Source of the DNA: Oegoconia quadripuncta
Lineage: Eukaryota; Arthropoda; Insecta; Lepidoptera; Autostichidae
Direction of reading: 5' to 3'
Length of the DNA stretch: 64,000 nt
Assembly (NCBI GenBank): GCA_949316235.1
Contig: OX438751.1
Span: 16,988,801-17,052,800, forward strand
Shown here: positions 42,301 through 54,136 of the stretch, piece by piece
Layout: each line of letters begins with the position of its first letter
How positions within the stretch are numbered: position 1 is the stretch's first letter
Program-made: the position numbers and the translations under genes
Notes under the pieces: generated by a model
What the model was told of the DNA's origin: nothing
The model's database searches: none
The model's input: only the letters and a program-made list of their open reading frames with translations

Positions 42301-45300
42301 GAATGCCATTTGAAGTCTTTCGTACGATTCTTCCGGTTTCAGGTGGCACTTGAAATCGTATAAAATCATAGCGCGATAATGTTCCCGGTGCAGATCCATT
42401 TTTCACTGAGACACGATAATTTAAATTAGCTTGCAAAAAATGTGGAGGGAAAATTTGAAATTGGAATGTGCCTATTTTTACTTATAAATAATCATATTTT
42501 TAAAATAGATTTTAACTGGCCAGTCTCTCATTCATAAAAACTGTTTTTCGCAAAATTTTCTGAGTGGCCTGGTATAATGACTGCAATGAATCAGTTGACT
42601 TGCATCATACGTCACTGCATAAGATCAGACGGATTCAGTTGGGCTGATCGTGTTCGATGCTCTTTTTGTCTAAAGTTTTATTATCATTTTATTATAGTCG
42701 CATGATATGTATGCCTGTAATAGATTATACACTTATAGTTTGTAAGATTCTGCATGTTTAATTTCTAGGTTATACTAGTGTAACAATTGTTGGCAAATCA
42801 AATAAATAAAAAATAAAAAACTAATTACTGTTATATTACAGGTACAACAGTAACTCGGACTTACTCCAGTGTCTCTCTAATTTCGGTGTGGGGGCGTCCG
42901 TCTTGTAGCATGACCGCTGATCCAGCTGGTACACCAGCGCTGGACACATCTCCAGGAATGTTTTGGGTTTAATGGTGATCACCCCAGGCTCGTTTTCCAT
43001 CCCGTACACTTTCAGTATTTCTTTCGGGGTGTAGCATAATTTTTCCGATGGCGGCGGTGGGGGTACTGTAATAGATTAAATGCTGAAGTATTTATTTATT
43101 CTGCACAGTATAGTCAATTGACATCAGAAAAATAATTTGATCTTAACGTGCTGATAAACTAACGATAATGTTTATCGGTACTTATGGGGATTAAGAGAGA
43201 ACATACATCGATATATAAAGTAAACAAGTTAGACATACTTAGGTATACTATATCTATATAGTTAGTTAATTAGATACGAGTGAACTAATCTGCTATATGG
43301 TGATACTATTATTAGGTAGGTACTTAATCAGTAAATTAATCATTTTGCCAGTTAATTTAATTAAACAAGACGGAGGTTATTGTCTAAATTCTATGGTAAT
43401 GGACTTCATTGCATCTCAATCATCGAAGTGGACAGTTGTCAAATAGTTGGATGTTATTGGTCGAATTTGACAGTTGGCGATGAAGTCATTACCATTACAC
43501 AAGCCTAATGTGGAACTAGATGGCATTGTATGCCCAAAGATATTTATTTATTTATTATTACAGTTAGATAATAAGGGTATTGTTTGAAATTGTAAGAAAA
43601 TAGCTTTTCTATTGTTTATGCGGGAATTAGGTACTTCAAATGGTACAAAAAGACTGCTGCAAGATAACTATCTCTCTACCACATTTTATCCGTTCACGTA
43701 TTTTAGAGCCTATTCTGGACAAAAAATTCATACTAAAATTTTAAAAATAATTCTTTAAACTGTATATTGTATAAAACATGTCACACTTAGATATTGGTTT
43801 AAACATTGAAAGCATATGTACCTACTCTACAATAAACATTAAATTTGGGGGCTAAGTATAAAATAATATTCTTTCTTTATTCTTTATTGCACAAGAAATA
43901 CAAACAGATTACAGTTAGAAAATGTCTACAAAGGTGAGCTTATCTCTAAAGAGATCTCTTCCACCCAACCCAAAAAGAGGTTAGAAAGGTTACACGGGAG
44001 GAGGAACAAATAAAAATGTGGAACCAAAAAATTATATACGCAGTTAATAATATGTAGATAATTATAAAGCAAATAGATTTAATAATATACTACATACTTT
44101 AAAAAAAAAACAAATAACTAAATACATATAAATAACCCATACAAATACTTTTTTTTTTTAATGATTGACTGGATTCGCGTTTGACCACAATCTCACCTGA
44201 TGGAAAGTGACGTTGTGGTCGAAGATTACAAGAAAAATACTTATGTATTTGTCCCATAAAATACGCGCCGCCGCCGCTACGTACTTTGTAATATATCTAA
44301 AACCGGTGAAATTAGATCCACTTTACGAGCAAGTATGTTGAAATAATTTTAATTACTTACATTTTATTCTCCATTACCGGCAGGCATGGTATCCTAAAAG
44401 TAGCATTTATTCAATCAAATACCTATGACGTTTTCTTTACCTTAATAACATACACCACACGGACCTAGTGCGGGTTAGTGGTTTTTATTGTTGGTGTACG
44501 GTTGCGGGGTCGAATCCCGCGAGGGGTTAATGTTTGTATGATGAATACGAACATTTTTATTTCCGTGTCATGGATGTTTATATAAATATTTATGTATGTT
44601 TATCCGTTGTTTAGTATCCATAGCACAAGCTTTACCTAGGCCCGTATTAATAAACCATTCTCAAGATTGAGAACAGTCTTGTGACCAGTCTCAAGTAAAC
44701 GTGTTGATTAATAAACCTAACTTGATACTTGAAAAGCATGTGCGTACTCAAGCAGTACTCACTTGAGAGGTGCGCGTATTAATAAACGAAACTCAAGACT
44801 ACCATTCATTCGCCGGTGAGGCGAATACTTGAGAAGTGATCTCAACTGAGTAGACCTCAAGATTGGTTTATAAATTAGCACGTAGCTTGAGATAGCGTCA
44901 ACTGCTTAAGACGGATCTCGGTTGATACAGCCTCAAGACTTGTATTGAGATTGGTTTATTAATACGGGCCTTAGTTTGGGACTAGATGATTGGTGTAAGT
45001 GTCCGAAATATTTATATATTTATTAAAAAAAAGACTAGGTTTATTAACACTTTCGCGGACGTAATAACAATGAAACATCTATTGTGTCTGGTACACTGTC
45101 CGTGAAAGTGTTAAGCCTATAGGCCACTGACTTATCGTGGCTTATCTTCAATTGAAAACTACCGGAACCGACTACTTAACGTGCCCTCCGAAGCAATGAC
45201 ACAATTTTATTTAAAAGTCACTAGTGGTCAGCCATCCCTACAAGGACTGACCGCTCTAGACCTTATTTAATTTATAGAATAGCGAATGCGACTGCGCCAC

Positions 45301-48300
45301 GAGTAATTTATAATTAATCTATTTTAAAGAAAGATAAACATCAAGTGTGATAAATGTAAGCCCACAAAATAAATCTCTATACTTTTATTCTCCAGATTTT
45401 CAAGCCCGTATTGGTAAAGTGATCCCAAGATTAGAATCAAACTTGAGTTGATCTAACTAATGCGAAAGTTTTGATGCTTATTTGTTTGTTGCTCATGCTC
45501 ACGGTTAAAAAGATGACCGGATTTGGATAAAATTTGGTACATAGGTAGAATATCCCTGGATTAAGACATAGGATATTTTTAATCCCGTTAAAGTGAGTAG
45601 TTCCCGCGGGATAAACAAATTAAATATATCGACGATAAAGTTAATCCACGTAGGCGAAGCCGCCGGTAGAAAACTAGTATTTGATATAGTGTTTTCGTAT
45701 GTTCAGATCGCTTTGTTAATATGGACTTTGGAATGAAAAATAGTGATGTCGGATCAATGTAAACAAAATAAGGTCAAAACGAAGCTCGGTACAGCGGGGT
45801 ACATATTTAGTACTCGGTTTGGTACAACTCTAGTCTCACAGAGAAATTAGAAATCATCCGGTTACTTACAATGTATACATACCTAACGTGGAACGACGTG
45901 CCAAAAGACTCATTGGTGACCATTCGATCACTGCTAAATTTGCTGAGCCTCGAACACCTTTAGTCTCTCAGTTTTTTACAGGATGCACTTCGGTGAGTGT
46001 GCGTTGGAATTAACAATCTTATTCCACAATCGCCATATCTTCGGACTACCTACTAGGCGCGGGAAGGGATTCCATCCGTATGTAGTTAACATACCGAACA
46101 TTCGCACTAAGCGGTTCCACTCTTCATTCATAATGCGAACAGCCAAGGCATGGAACTCCCTTCAGGCGTCAGTCTTTCCTGAATCCTGCAATCTTGGGAT
46201 CTTCAAGAGCAGAGTGAATAGGCATCTACTGAGATCGCGTGCTTCATCTTCGGCCACATCGTCACTTCCCATCAGGTGAGATTGTGACCAAACGCGTATC
46301 CAGTTAACATAAAAAAAAACAAATCAAATCAAAAAACCTAGGTATTAATTACCTATCTATGTCGTACAAGTTATCTAAAAAGAATTTCTTGAGTAATTTG
46401 GTGAATCTGCCTTCGTTGGACTCATTTCCAATGTGTACAGGCAAGATTGAGAAATAGATACAGGATTCTATCTCCATAATATTTAATTAGTCGAAGGACT
46501 TCGAGTTTACTTCTGACATGAATCTGATTTGCCTGACTATTATGGCTGTTGACAATAAGTAAATATATCTGTGTTTAACACTAACTGGAAGAATTTTTCA
46601 AATTTTGAGTAGCTTTCTAATTACCTTTTAACTCTTTTGTGTTTACAATTAATTACAAAAGTCTTATTAGCATGTAACTTGCATTTTATGCATGATATAA
46701 AAAAAAAGAGAGATGTCATGTCATGACGGATTTATTTCGTTAGTAGGGTCACTCGGCCCAGACCAATTTGCTATTGGAGATGTTTAACACTTACAGTGTT
46801 TTAAAAACCGGGGGCCTTGGCTTAGTAAAGCAGGGTCACGAGTAGGTACATGACTGCGCAAGAGTCCCGTAATAGGATAATCGCGGGCTCAAAATGACAT
46901 CTCATTGTTCGTCCGCGTTGGTCTCAGACAAGATGTCTCGTCATATCCTTTATAAATAACACTTATACACAATGTGTTTTTAACGTTAGTAATGTTTTGT
47001 AGGTTAGCGAATCCAATGCTTTATTTATATGGAAACGACTTAAGTACCTACTTGGTCGGGATAAAAAGTATTCTATGTTCTAATTCAAACAGCATAGTCT
47101 ACCTGTGTGCCAAATTTTATCCAATTTCATTCATCCGTTTCGCCGTGAGTGAGCAACTATCATCACACATACAAACTTTCGCTTTTTAATATTATGGTTG
47201 CAAGTTGTAGGTACTTTTTTTTTATGCACAACGGGTTAGCACTTTACCTCAATCATATCTGATGTTAAGTGAAGATGAAGCCTAAGGTGGAAGCATACTG
47301 ACCCGGAAACTCAAATATTTGGGGAACACAACAATGCTATTAACATTGCTGTTTGGCGGTAGATTTAGATAAGATGGTGGTAGCTAGCCAGGCGGACATT
47401 TAAAATGCCCTACCACCAGCACCAACCAAATAGAATACTAAACATGTACCCCGCTGGAGATCGAACCCGCTACCTCCGATCCGTAAACCCTATGTTGTTT
47501 ACATTGAGCCACGGAGGCGGTAAAGGATTGTATATGGATACATAGATAAGGCGACACATCAAATACATTATGATAATAATAATAAATATTACTTTATAGC
47601 ATAGCCTTGGTACACAGTAGGTACATCAGTAACAGTGATGTGTCATTCCAACGGAATCAACCCTCAGTTAGACCCCGAATTAGGTTTAAAGCTGTGGTAC
47701 GGATAGTAGGACTAAACTGCTACATGTCAGTTATGTAGACAAAGTATTACTGTGTGCTTACACACAACAATATTTTTTTTAAGGTTTACCAACAAAATTT
47801 TTACACCAAGACATGTTAATACACTAATGTTAATAGTTTGGCTATCTGTAAATGGTGCAAATTTAAAAATAAAAAAAAAAGAAAGGAAAATTAAAAGAAA
47901 TATAAAACCCTTTTTGTAATTTAAAAACCTCGCTTGTTCTTCTTAGGGGAAAATTGCTTAAAAAATTCACTATGTAGTGTCCCGTGTCCTAACTACGAAA
48001 TAAAGCATTTTTCACTTTGACTTTGCACACGAAATCTTGTTATCTTTCTTAAAAAGAAAATGTGTTTGTATCCCTAAGTCTTACTAACAGCTGATGTTAC
48101 TTAAAAGAAAAGAGTTGTACGACCAGCAAAATTGTCTTTCCCTTATGGAAATTGTAGCATCCACGATGGCCCGTATTAATAAGTCGTTCTTGAGATTGAG
48201 ATCGCGTCTCAGTCTCAAGACCATTTTTTCTGATGCTATTTTAATATGCAACAGATTCTCAAGCGTCAACTTGAGGCCACGTCAATCTTGAGAACGGTTT

Positions 48301-51300
48301 ATTAATACGGGCCCTGGTGTGGATGTTACAGAAAATGTATAAATATGTATGGTCCTTTTTTTGGTAAATAAACATCTTTATGTTATATATTTATATGAGT
48401 GTGTGGGTTTGGATCGTAAAAAAGAAATTGTATGGTGTACTTATGAATGTATAAAAATATGTGTAATGTATATAATAATCATTGATAGATGTACCTACCT
48501 ATGCCTTATTGTAGCATCTTTAGATTCAAGGGCGGGAAACCTTGTATGAAAATGACTTTCAGTGGTCGGTATTATTACCTAGGTACCTACTTTCAGCAAT
48601 CGATAAGAACGCGCAATTAGCCTTTCATAATAACTAAGTATACTCTGATAACATGTCGTAGATGGTAAAGCTAGTAGATAGGTATATTGCACCTATCGTT
48701 GCACCAATCATTATTAATTGATAGGTGGGGTAAGAGAATATATGTTTTTTACAATACATACAAATTTCCCATAGCTGTGGTTTGTATGGAAGAGATCGCT
48801 TTTAGGGATAAGCCTGCGTAATTGGGTTCTATTGTTATCATCAAAAAATATTGCGCAATAAAGAGTATTTGTATTGGCGGGTAGGTCACTGACTGTCACA
48901 TTCGGAGTATGTGATTGTTTAAATTTCCTATGATTAAATATGTTTTATTTTATTAGATCCCGAAATATTCATTGGGAGAGTTGGCAACCCTAGTCGCTAC
49001 AAGCATGTAGCACTAGTGATGCAGTCGAATTCGCGGTTCGTTTTCGACTAGCAGCAAGCAACGTTTGGCGTAGAAGTGTTTCGATGAGTGACTCCTTGTA
49101 GCATTAGCGTTTCCGTCGTTCCGTGTTTCGGAGGTCACTACCCTTTCACGTGCTACGAACCCGACACAATAGAAGTTTTATTGTTATAACGTCTATAGAC
49201 ATTCACTGTCCTCGAAAGTGTTAAATAATCTTAGTTTTAACCCCCGATGAAAAACGAAAATGTATTAATATTGACATAGATAAGCCGACTTGAACTTTTT
49301 TGTTCTCAATCATGAGATACTCGATAATTTGATTTTGTTTATTCGCTTAACATGGCATGTAATTTATCTTCTGTGTTTTTATTATCTATTGCAAAAACGT
49401 TCATGCCCCACCTCTGTTGCAACTATACAAAACAATATAGGTATGTGTATACTTGACCAGATGTATTTTTATGAACTTTTTTGATACCCTCGTATAGTAG
49501 ATAAAGGGAAGGGAAAGTAGAGAGACGTGGTCATTACTCCACCGACAAGAGCGTAGCTTTTAAATTGAAGAAGAAGAAGCAGTAAATAAGTCTGCTATAC
49601 CTTAGAATATGGTAAATAAGCTAGAATTCGTCAATTAAGTAAACACAGAGATTAGTTATGTTCACTGAAATGATGACTACATTGTATTGCAGCAATTGCT
49701 TCTTATTAAAAAAATTTACTGGTCTATTATTGCAATAATGTAAAAAACTTAATGGGTAATATAAGTAATTTAATTAGATAATGATAAATTATTCAAGTTA
49801 TTAATAGATACTATTAAAAATACAAAATGATCACGAGGGTCAAGATAAGACATTTCGAAGAGTCAATTTCTGCCAGATTGATTTCTTATGTAGGTACAGA
49901 GTGTAACAAATCACCTTAGTCACCAGCTACAGGTGTACTGTACCCCTCGTTGAACAGTTTTTTGAAAATACGCAATATAATTGACTTCCTATACAATTGG
50001 GACTACTTGACCACTCATATAATTATGCTGTATGAAATGTTGAAATTTTTACCTCTACTATTAGAAATATTCCTGCAAATCAAATCAATATTTCACTAGA
50101 ATGTAGGACTACTGTGTGCGAAGTGTAAGTGTTGTCTCGTTTTTAACTTTACCATCGCGTTCGCGTTTACGAAAAAAGTCCCTATGAAAAAAATCGTTTT
50201 GCAAACTATCCGCTAGAGGCGCTGCACATTTCTCCATACAAATCTTCACGTAAACGTGAACGCGGAAAAAAGCAATAAGGTCACTACTCTTGTTTGATAA
50301 TAATGCTGGTGGATTATAAGAGACCCATATTATTTCCTAGGCTGTTACTCGAGTACAGATCTCCGCTTGAGGACAGTTAACAAGGGACAGCTTTATGTAA
50401 GTTCTATAGCGGCATTCCTTTCTAACTATGCGGTAGAGACATGGCATGGGGCCATGGTGGGGACAGGAGGCGTGCCAGCTTTTCAAGTATCGAATGAACA
50501 GAAGGGTGTACTTCTCGGACCCATAGGCACAATATTGAAATTTCGGCACGAAGAAGATACCTAGATCTTATGTCCGCACAATTGAAGGAATCAATACGTG
50601 AATTGTGAAATATCAAATCACGTGTTAAAGATTACGATACAAACATTATTTGCGGTTAATATCATTAGATCCTCTAAGTAACTAAAACATATAGGTACCT
50701 ATTAGGAAAAATATATTTATTTAAAAACAGTAACAAATAAACTAAATAAAATAAACTAAATGGAATTTAAATATAAACTAGAACAAATGTAAAAAATTGG
50801 GGCCGCGAGGCAAGGTACCTATTTAAGTTTGTCGGTTTAAAACGGTTGTCAAGGGTGATGTTAGCTGCGAAACCTGAAAAGCACGTAGTCGCTGAGGTTT
50901 AGGTTTCTGGACAACATCCTAAATGATGTAAGTAGTCGTATAGTTTTGTGAATAATGACGGACGGATTTTATTTATTTACACATTATGTACTACATACAT
51001 AGTTTTGTCTATAAACCAAGAGTTTGAAACATTGGGTGCTTGGTCATCTGACATACAAAAAAATAAAAGATTTATCTATTAGACCGGTCTACGCTCTACG
51101 AAGACCTGAGAGCTGGCACCTACTTTCCTCAGCAGCTGACCTTATGCACTCAACCGAGCAATGGTACTATGCAAAGAAACAAGTTGGACGGCGTATTTTT
51201 ACTAATATGATATATTTTTATACCCCTGTAAAGATTTTGCTTGTTACTTCTCTCTATTGTGTTTTCAAATAGTATACTTATACGGATTAAATCTTCTATA

Positions 51301-53910
51301 TTATTATGTTTTATTTGTTAAATAAAAAGTTCTTAGAATTCGGTTCCATGTTCTGCGAAAAAAGAATAGGAAAGCAATAGTGCGTCGACCGTCGACCAAC
51401 AGCAAGAAACGGCAACGAATGGCAATTTAAACAAATTGGTCACACAGCTGTGAAAACGTAGCCGAAGAGTATTAGTATTTTAAAAAATTGCCAAAAAAAT
51501 ACTTAGTCGATTGTTCAGCATACCTATAATGCTGCGAAACCGTCGGGAATTTTGCCGGTTGTCAGCAAAAACTTAGTGAATAGAGTCTTATCTACACTAC
51601 AACATGCACCTATTTTTTTCTGAAGTAAATAAAATGACCTCCGATGTGAAACTAGCAAAGTGTAGTCTGTACGTCAGTAGAATTTGAAAACCATCTTGTA
51701 TTAAAATATGTATTTTTCACTTAAAATTATTTTACAATTTTTCACGCAAATTAGTTTCAGGTCTACAATCCACAACAGCTTTGTTGAAGATTTGCAAGGT
51801 TCCCTTATAATTATCGCATTAATATTTCCACTAATACCTATCCTTGTGTTGTTTACTTATGTATTATGGATTTTTTTTTCGTTTTTCGGTATTGGCTAAG
51901 GTTAATTGGCACCTCTACTGTGCAGTAACAATACCCAATAAGTACAAAATTATATACTTTTAGAACTAATCAATCATTGTAATAGTTTCCGCCTTTCATT
52001 TATTTCGCTGCACCAACTTTCAAGGACTTGTCATTTATCCAATAAAAAACTGTTTTGTACAGTAGGTTAGTAATTAGGTAGAGTCGGCTCCATAATTAAA
52101 CGGAGGGCTAGTGTCTTAGCTATTTATGATGTACCATACCGCTACCTCCGTGGCTCAATGTAAACAACATAGGGTTCACGAATCGGAGGTCGCGGGTTCG
52201 ATCCCCAGCGGGGTACATGTTTAGTACTCGATTTGGTTGGTGGTAGGGCATTTTAAATGTCCGCCTGGCTAGCTACCACCATCTTATCTAAATCTGCCGC
52301 CAAGCAGCAATGTTAATAGTAGTTGTTGTATTCCGGTTGTCAGAGATAAGATAGCCAGTCCCCCAAATGTGTTGGGGTTTCCAGGTCAGTACGCTTCCAC
52401 CTTCGATCTCATCTTCACTTAATCAGGTGTGATTGAGGCCAAGTAGCAATTTCGATGATATCATAGATTCTAGGTATATTTGATAGAAATCGTGTAAGGG
52501 TTTCGAAGATAGATATTTAGCTTTTAACATAGCTACTTACTTACTGAGGTTTGCTGCAAGAGATCTCTTATAGAGACAAGCTCGCCTTTTGTATATTTTT
52601 TAATATGTCCTGTTTTTTTTTCGTTTAATATAATATGCTTGTATGCATAAAGTGTTAAATAAATAAATAGCTGGTTTGGTCTATTTAGATTATATAATCA
52701 TTTGTGTTCTCGGGGATTTTCTAAATGTTTCAAGTTATAGTTATAAGTTTATAACTAAGAAATGGTGGTAGTAGTGGTGAGATAATCGAGATCGATATGT
52801 ATAAAAAAATGTATAATCTCTGTATGACTTCTTTTTCGTAACATTTTTATCAACTTGCAGTTATTAGAGGATCTAACAAATTATCCCAAGACACTATTCA
52901 AAAAAGTATAATGTTGCTAAAAATCCAATAGTCCAGTAAAATACGTAATTTTTGTGGTGTAACTTCATTAAACCTTAAAGGTCCTAATTTTTTGTAGAAA
53001 ACATACATACGTACTCTACCCATCAGTAATAGAATAAAAAATTTCTAACTATTCTGTTGTTTCTTTAGGTATAGTATAGGTATTTAGTTATGAAACCTAC
53101 AATATTAAATTAACACGTAAACTGCCGCGACGCAGACACACTTGAAAATCAATTGTTTTCCGGCTTAAAGTTACGACTGTGAACTTCGATCTCCTAACAA
53201 TTTGTCTAAATAATTAAGCAATGCCTACTTTATATATTTTTTAAATAGTTTATGAAGTTGTGATGCCCTCGATGAAATTTTTCATTATTATATAGAAATT
53301 ATTGAAGATTTTTTTTGAAAATAGTTACAGGAGTTGTAAGTATACTCTGCAACGCTATGAAATTAAGAGTGGTAATTTTAATCTAATATTCTAATCTTCA
53401 ATGCTCAGGTTGCCTGGAAGAGATCTCTTCAAGAGATAAGTCCACCTTTGTACATGATCTATTGTTTGTACTCTGTTATATGTAATTTTTTGGTGCATTA
53501 GAGAATATATTTTATTATTAAATATCTATGTTATATCTAAAGCAAGCTACCGATTTGTTATAAAACATTTTAATTCTACTACTGCCAGGTACTCTATCCA
53601 TGTGCAAAAAATTATTAACTTTAAGATGATAGGAAGTAAAAATCGTTCGCTTACTGGACTATTTCAACTTTTCGATAATGAGGTTATTTTTCACATTTCC
53701 GGGTACATAAATAACTTATACGGGTATGTATCTATAAAAGATTAATGTTTTTACGTATATGTACTGACTAGTTGTCGGTGCTCGTTTGTGGCGGTGCTGC
53801 GTGTCGTGCAGTTGTTTAAAGGTACCATTGATGCGGTGCAGAGCCACGTCGTGGGGAGAGTTGAACACCCGACCGCCCAACCCGAGGTTGTCCAACAGAT
53901 GCTCGAAACC
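39351..53910 (-). CDS. ZIP zinc transporter, LIV-1 subfamily (last three coding exons)
   Basis: SLC39 family metal importer. Minus-strand exons 53910-53769, 43065-42865 and 40267-39351 join in phase (0; 1 base over; 1 base over) to 419 residues, ending at the TAA at 39353. Exons 1-2 are extracellular (FEHLLDNLGLGG, LCYTPKEILKVYG, FLEMCPALVYQLDQRSC), like the ectodomain of ZIP4/ZIP12-type members. Exon 3 holds eight membrane segments, a His-rich loop (GGHSHSHDHS), the metal-site helix HNLTDGLAIGAAFS and the LIV-1 signature CHELPHELGDFAVLL, with TAGTFLYIALADLVPE after it. Family motif HExPHExGD is intact. The signal peptide and first exon(s) were not found up to 64000. Introns are 2.6 kb (with a mariner) and 10.7 kb. 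Confidence 0.92.
40283..40395. repeat. Common repeat related to LINE coding DNA
   Basis: AGATGTCCACTGTTGGACAA, AGGCCTCCCCCCAAAATTTC and GGTCCTACGCTGCCCGCATA match a motif frequent in insect LINEs; a diverged relative is at 54160-54200. It lies just inside the ZIP intron. Confidence 0.6.
41095..41240 (-). mobile_element. MITE-E fragment
   Basis: Reverse complement of the left half of 44639-44970: TCAAGTTAGGTTTATTAATC, CACAAGACTGATCTCAATC and the end GGTTTATTAATACGGGCC. TTA follows it. Left end missing. Confidence 0.85.
41260..42572 (-). mobile_element. mariner transposon, full length, damaged transposase
   Basis: 1313 bp between TA dinucleotides (41258-41259 and 42573-42574), with inverted ends sharing CACTCAGAAAATTTTGCGAA. 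The transposase reads on the minus strand from MDLHREHYRAMILYDFKCHL (42399): helix-turn-helix, then TGDESWIYQYD (first Asp), LLHHDNAPAHTAL (second) and YSPDLAPCDFFLF (third, D34D spacing). It is broken by an in-frame TGA near 42290 and by a frameshift between about 41710 and 41560 where the 240-codon frame passes to the 108-codon one. All three catalytic acids remain. Inserted in ZIP intron. Confidence 0.95.
43066..43869. other. ZIP long intron, first part
   Basis: Contains an inverted pair, GGTAATGGACTTCATT near 43394 and GATGAAGTCATTACCAT near 43479, about 100 bp across; perhaps a tiny MITE. Otherwise nothing. Confidence 0.4.
43870..43985 (-). mobile_element. LINE 3' end, reversed
   Basis: TTTATTGCACAAGAAATACA, AAAGGTGAGCTTATCTCTAA and AGAGATCTCTTCCACCCAAC; same signature as 24985-25115. 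Confidence 0.75.
43986..44451. other. ZIP long intron, no feature
   Basis: 44160-44225 has a worn repeat (TCACCTGATGGAAAGTGACG). Nothing else recognised. Confidence 0.4.
44452..45017 (+). mobile_element. SINE-B split by a MITE
   Basis: Head and body 44452-44638 (B-box GGGGTCGAATCCC, GTATGATGAATACGAACA, GTATCCATAGCACAAGC) are followed, after the inserted MITE-E at 44639-44970, by the rest of the tail TTTGGGACTAGATGATTGGT and GTAAGTGTCCGAAATATTTA. Confidence 0.88.
44639..44970. mobile_element. MITE-E, complete copy
   Basis: 332 bp with inverted ends GGCCCGTATTAATAAACCA and its complement. Flanked by CTA and TTA, compatible with a 3-bp TTA duplication (PIF/Harbinger-like, tentative). Inside, CTCAAG or CTTGAG occurs about ten times. 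No coding capacity. Confidence 0.9.
45044..45114. mobile_element. Very short palindromic element
   Basis: 71 bp with ends TTAACACTTTCGCGGAC and GTCCGTGAAAGTGTTAA. A partial relative is at 49195-49225 (CACTGTCCTCGAAAGTGTTA). Confidence 0.7.
45470..45690 (+). repeat. Common insect interspersed repeat
   Basis: ATTTGGATAAAATTTGGTAC, TAGTTCCCGCGGGATAAACA and CCACGTAGGCGAAGCCGCCG, a layout widespread in Lepidoptera (from memory). Class not assigned. Confidence 0.6.
45865..46330 (+). mobile_element. LINE C-terminal relic
   Basis: VERRAKRLIGDHSITAKF (about 45890-45945) and, after a frameshift, FHPYVVNIPNIRTKRFHSSF, MRTAKAWNSLQASVFPESCN and KSRVNRHLL. It ends in an A-rich tail with AAATCAAATC. 5' truncated, frameshifted. 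Confidence 0.85.
46331..47213. other. ZIP long intron; common repeat at its end
   Basis: 47100-47205 carries CCAAATTTTATCCAATTTCA, CCGTTTCGCCGTGAGTGAG and ACTTTCGCTTTTTAATATTA, a frequent insect repeat end; a relative is at 57790-57910. Nothing else. Confidence 0.5.
47214..47521 (-). mobile_element. SINE-A, reversed, nearly full length
   Basis: T-run 47214-47223, GGGTTAGCACTTTACCTCAA, TGGAAGCATACTGACCCGG, AGCTAGCCAGGCGGACATTT and the head ending GAGCCACGGAGGCGG. A small internal deletion near 47325. Confidence 0.9.
47522..47915. other. ZIP long intron, no feature
   Basis: AT-rich, nothing recognised. Confidence 0.4.
47920..48025 (+). mobile_element. LINE-J 3' end
   Basis: ACCTCGCTTGTTCTTCTTAG, GGGGAAAATTGCTT and AATAAAGCATTTTTCACTTT; matches the end of the LINE at 6246-7045. 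Confidence 0.75.
48168..48313. mobile_element. MITE-E, short copy
   Basis: 146 bp, ends GGCCCGTATTAATAA and TTTATTAATACGGGCC. Inside TCTCAAGACC, TCTCAAGCGTCAACTTGAGG and ATCTTGAGAAC repeat the family motif. No clear 3-bp duplication. Confidence 0.88.
48314..50340. other. ZIP long intron, no gene seen
   Basis: 48725-48870 holds a worn LINE-like 3' end (GAAGAGATCGCTTTTAGGGA, reversed). 49195-49225 echoes the element at 45044. Otherwise nothing recognised over 2 kb. Confidence 0.4.
50341..50430. mobile_element. Fragment of the MITE at 54849
   Basis: GATCTCCGCTTGAGGACAGT, AGGGACAGCTTTATGTAAGT and TATAGCGGCATTCCTTTCT align with 54880-54950. No terminal repeats. Confidence 0.75.
50431..52137. other. 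ZIP long intron, no gene seen
   Basis: AT-rich; frames of 60-80 codons have no recognisable motifs. Confidence 0.4.
52138..52450 (+). mobile_element. SINE-A, full-length reference copy
   Basis: tRNA-like head with CTCCGTGGCTCAATGTAAAC (A-box region) and GCGGGTTCGATCCCC (B-box, 52193-52207), body GGGCATTTTAAATGTCCGCC, AGATAAGATAGCCAGTCCCC, TCAGTACGCTTCCACCTTCG and end AATCAGGTGTGATTGAGG. About 313 bp; the A-tail is lost here. Transcribed by RNA polymerase III by analogy with other tRNA-headed SINEs. Confidence 0.92.
52540..52670 (+). mobile_element. LINE 3' end
   Basis: TTACTGAGGTTTGCTGCAAG, AGATCTCTTATAGAGACAAG and GCATAAAGTGTTAAATAAAT; sister of 37990-38150. Confidence 0.78.
52671..53768. 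other. ZIP long intron, end nearest the 5' exon
   Basis: 53385-53520 is another LINE 3' end in plus orientation (CAATGCTCAGGTTGCCTGGA, AGAGATCTCTTCAAGAGATA). The rest shows nothing. Confidence 0.5.
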
Positions 53911-54136
53911 CTGCAACACAATGATTTTTTTTTACAGAAAGAAGCCAGATTTTTTTTTCAATAAAAGATAAACTGAATAAATTAGTAAAGTAGGAAATAT
54001 TAGTATAAATTAGGTATGGCTTTGAACTTCTGACCGCAAACAACCCGTAGCCAAATGACCCTTTCATGCACCTCTACTGAAAACGTTGGTCGCATTTGAT
54101 TGTCGGCCTGTACCCGAGTTCTATGTTCAAGATATT

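Noticed and set aside
52140..52215. tRNA gene on the plus strand
   Set aside because: Same reason; it is the head of SINE-A, repeated at several other sites in the window.
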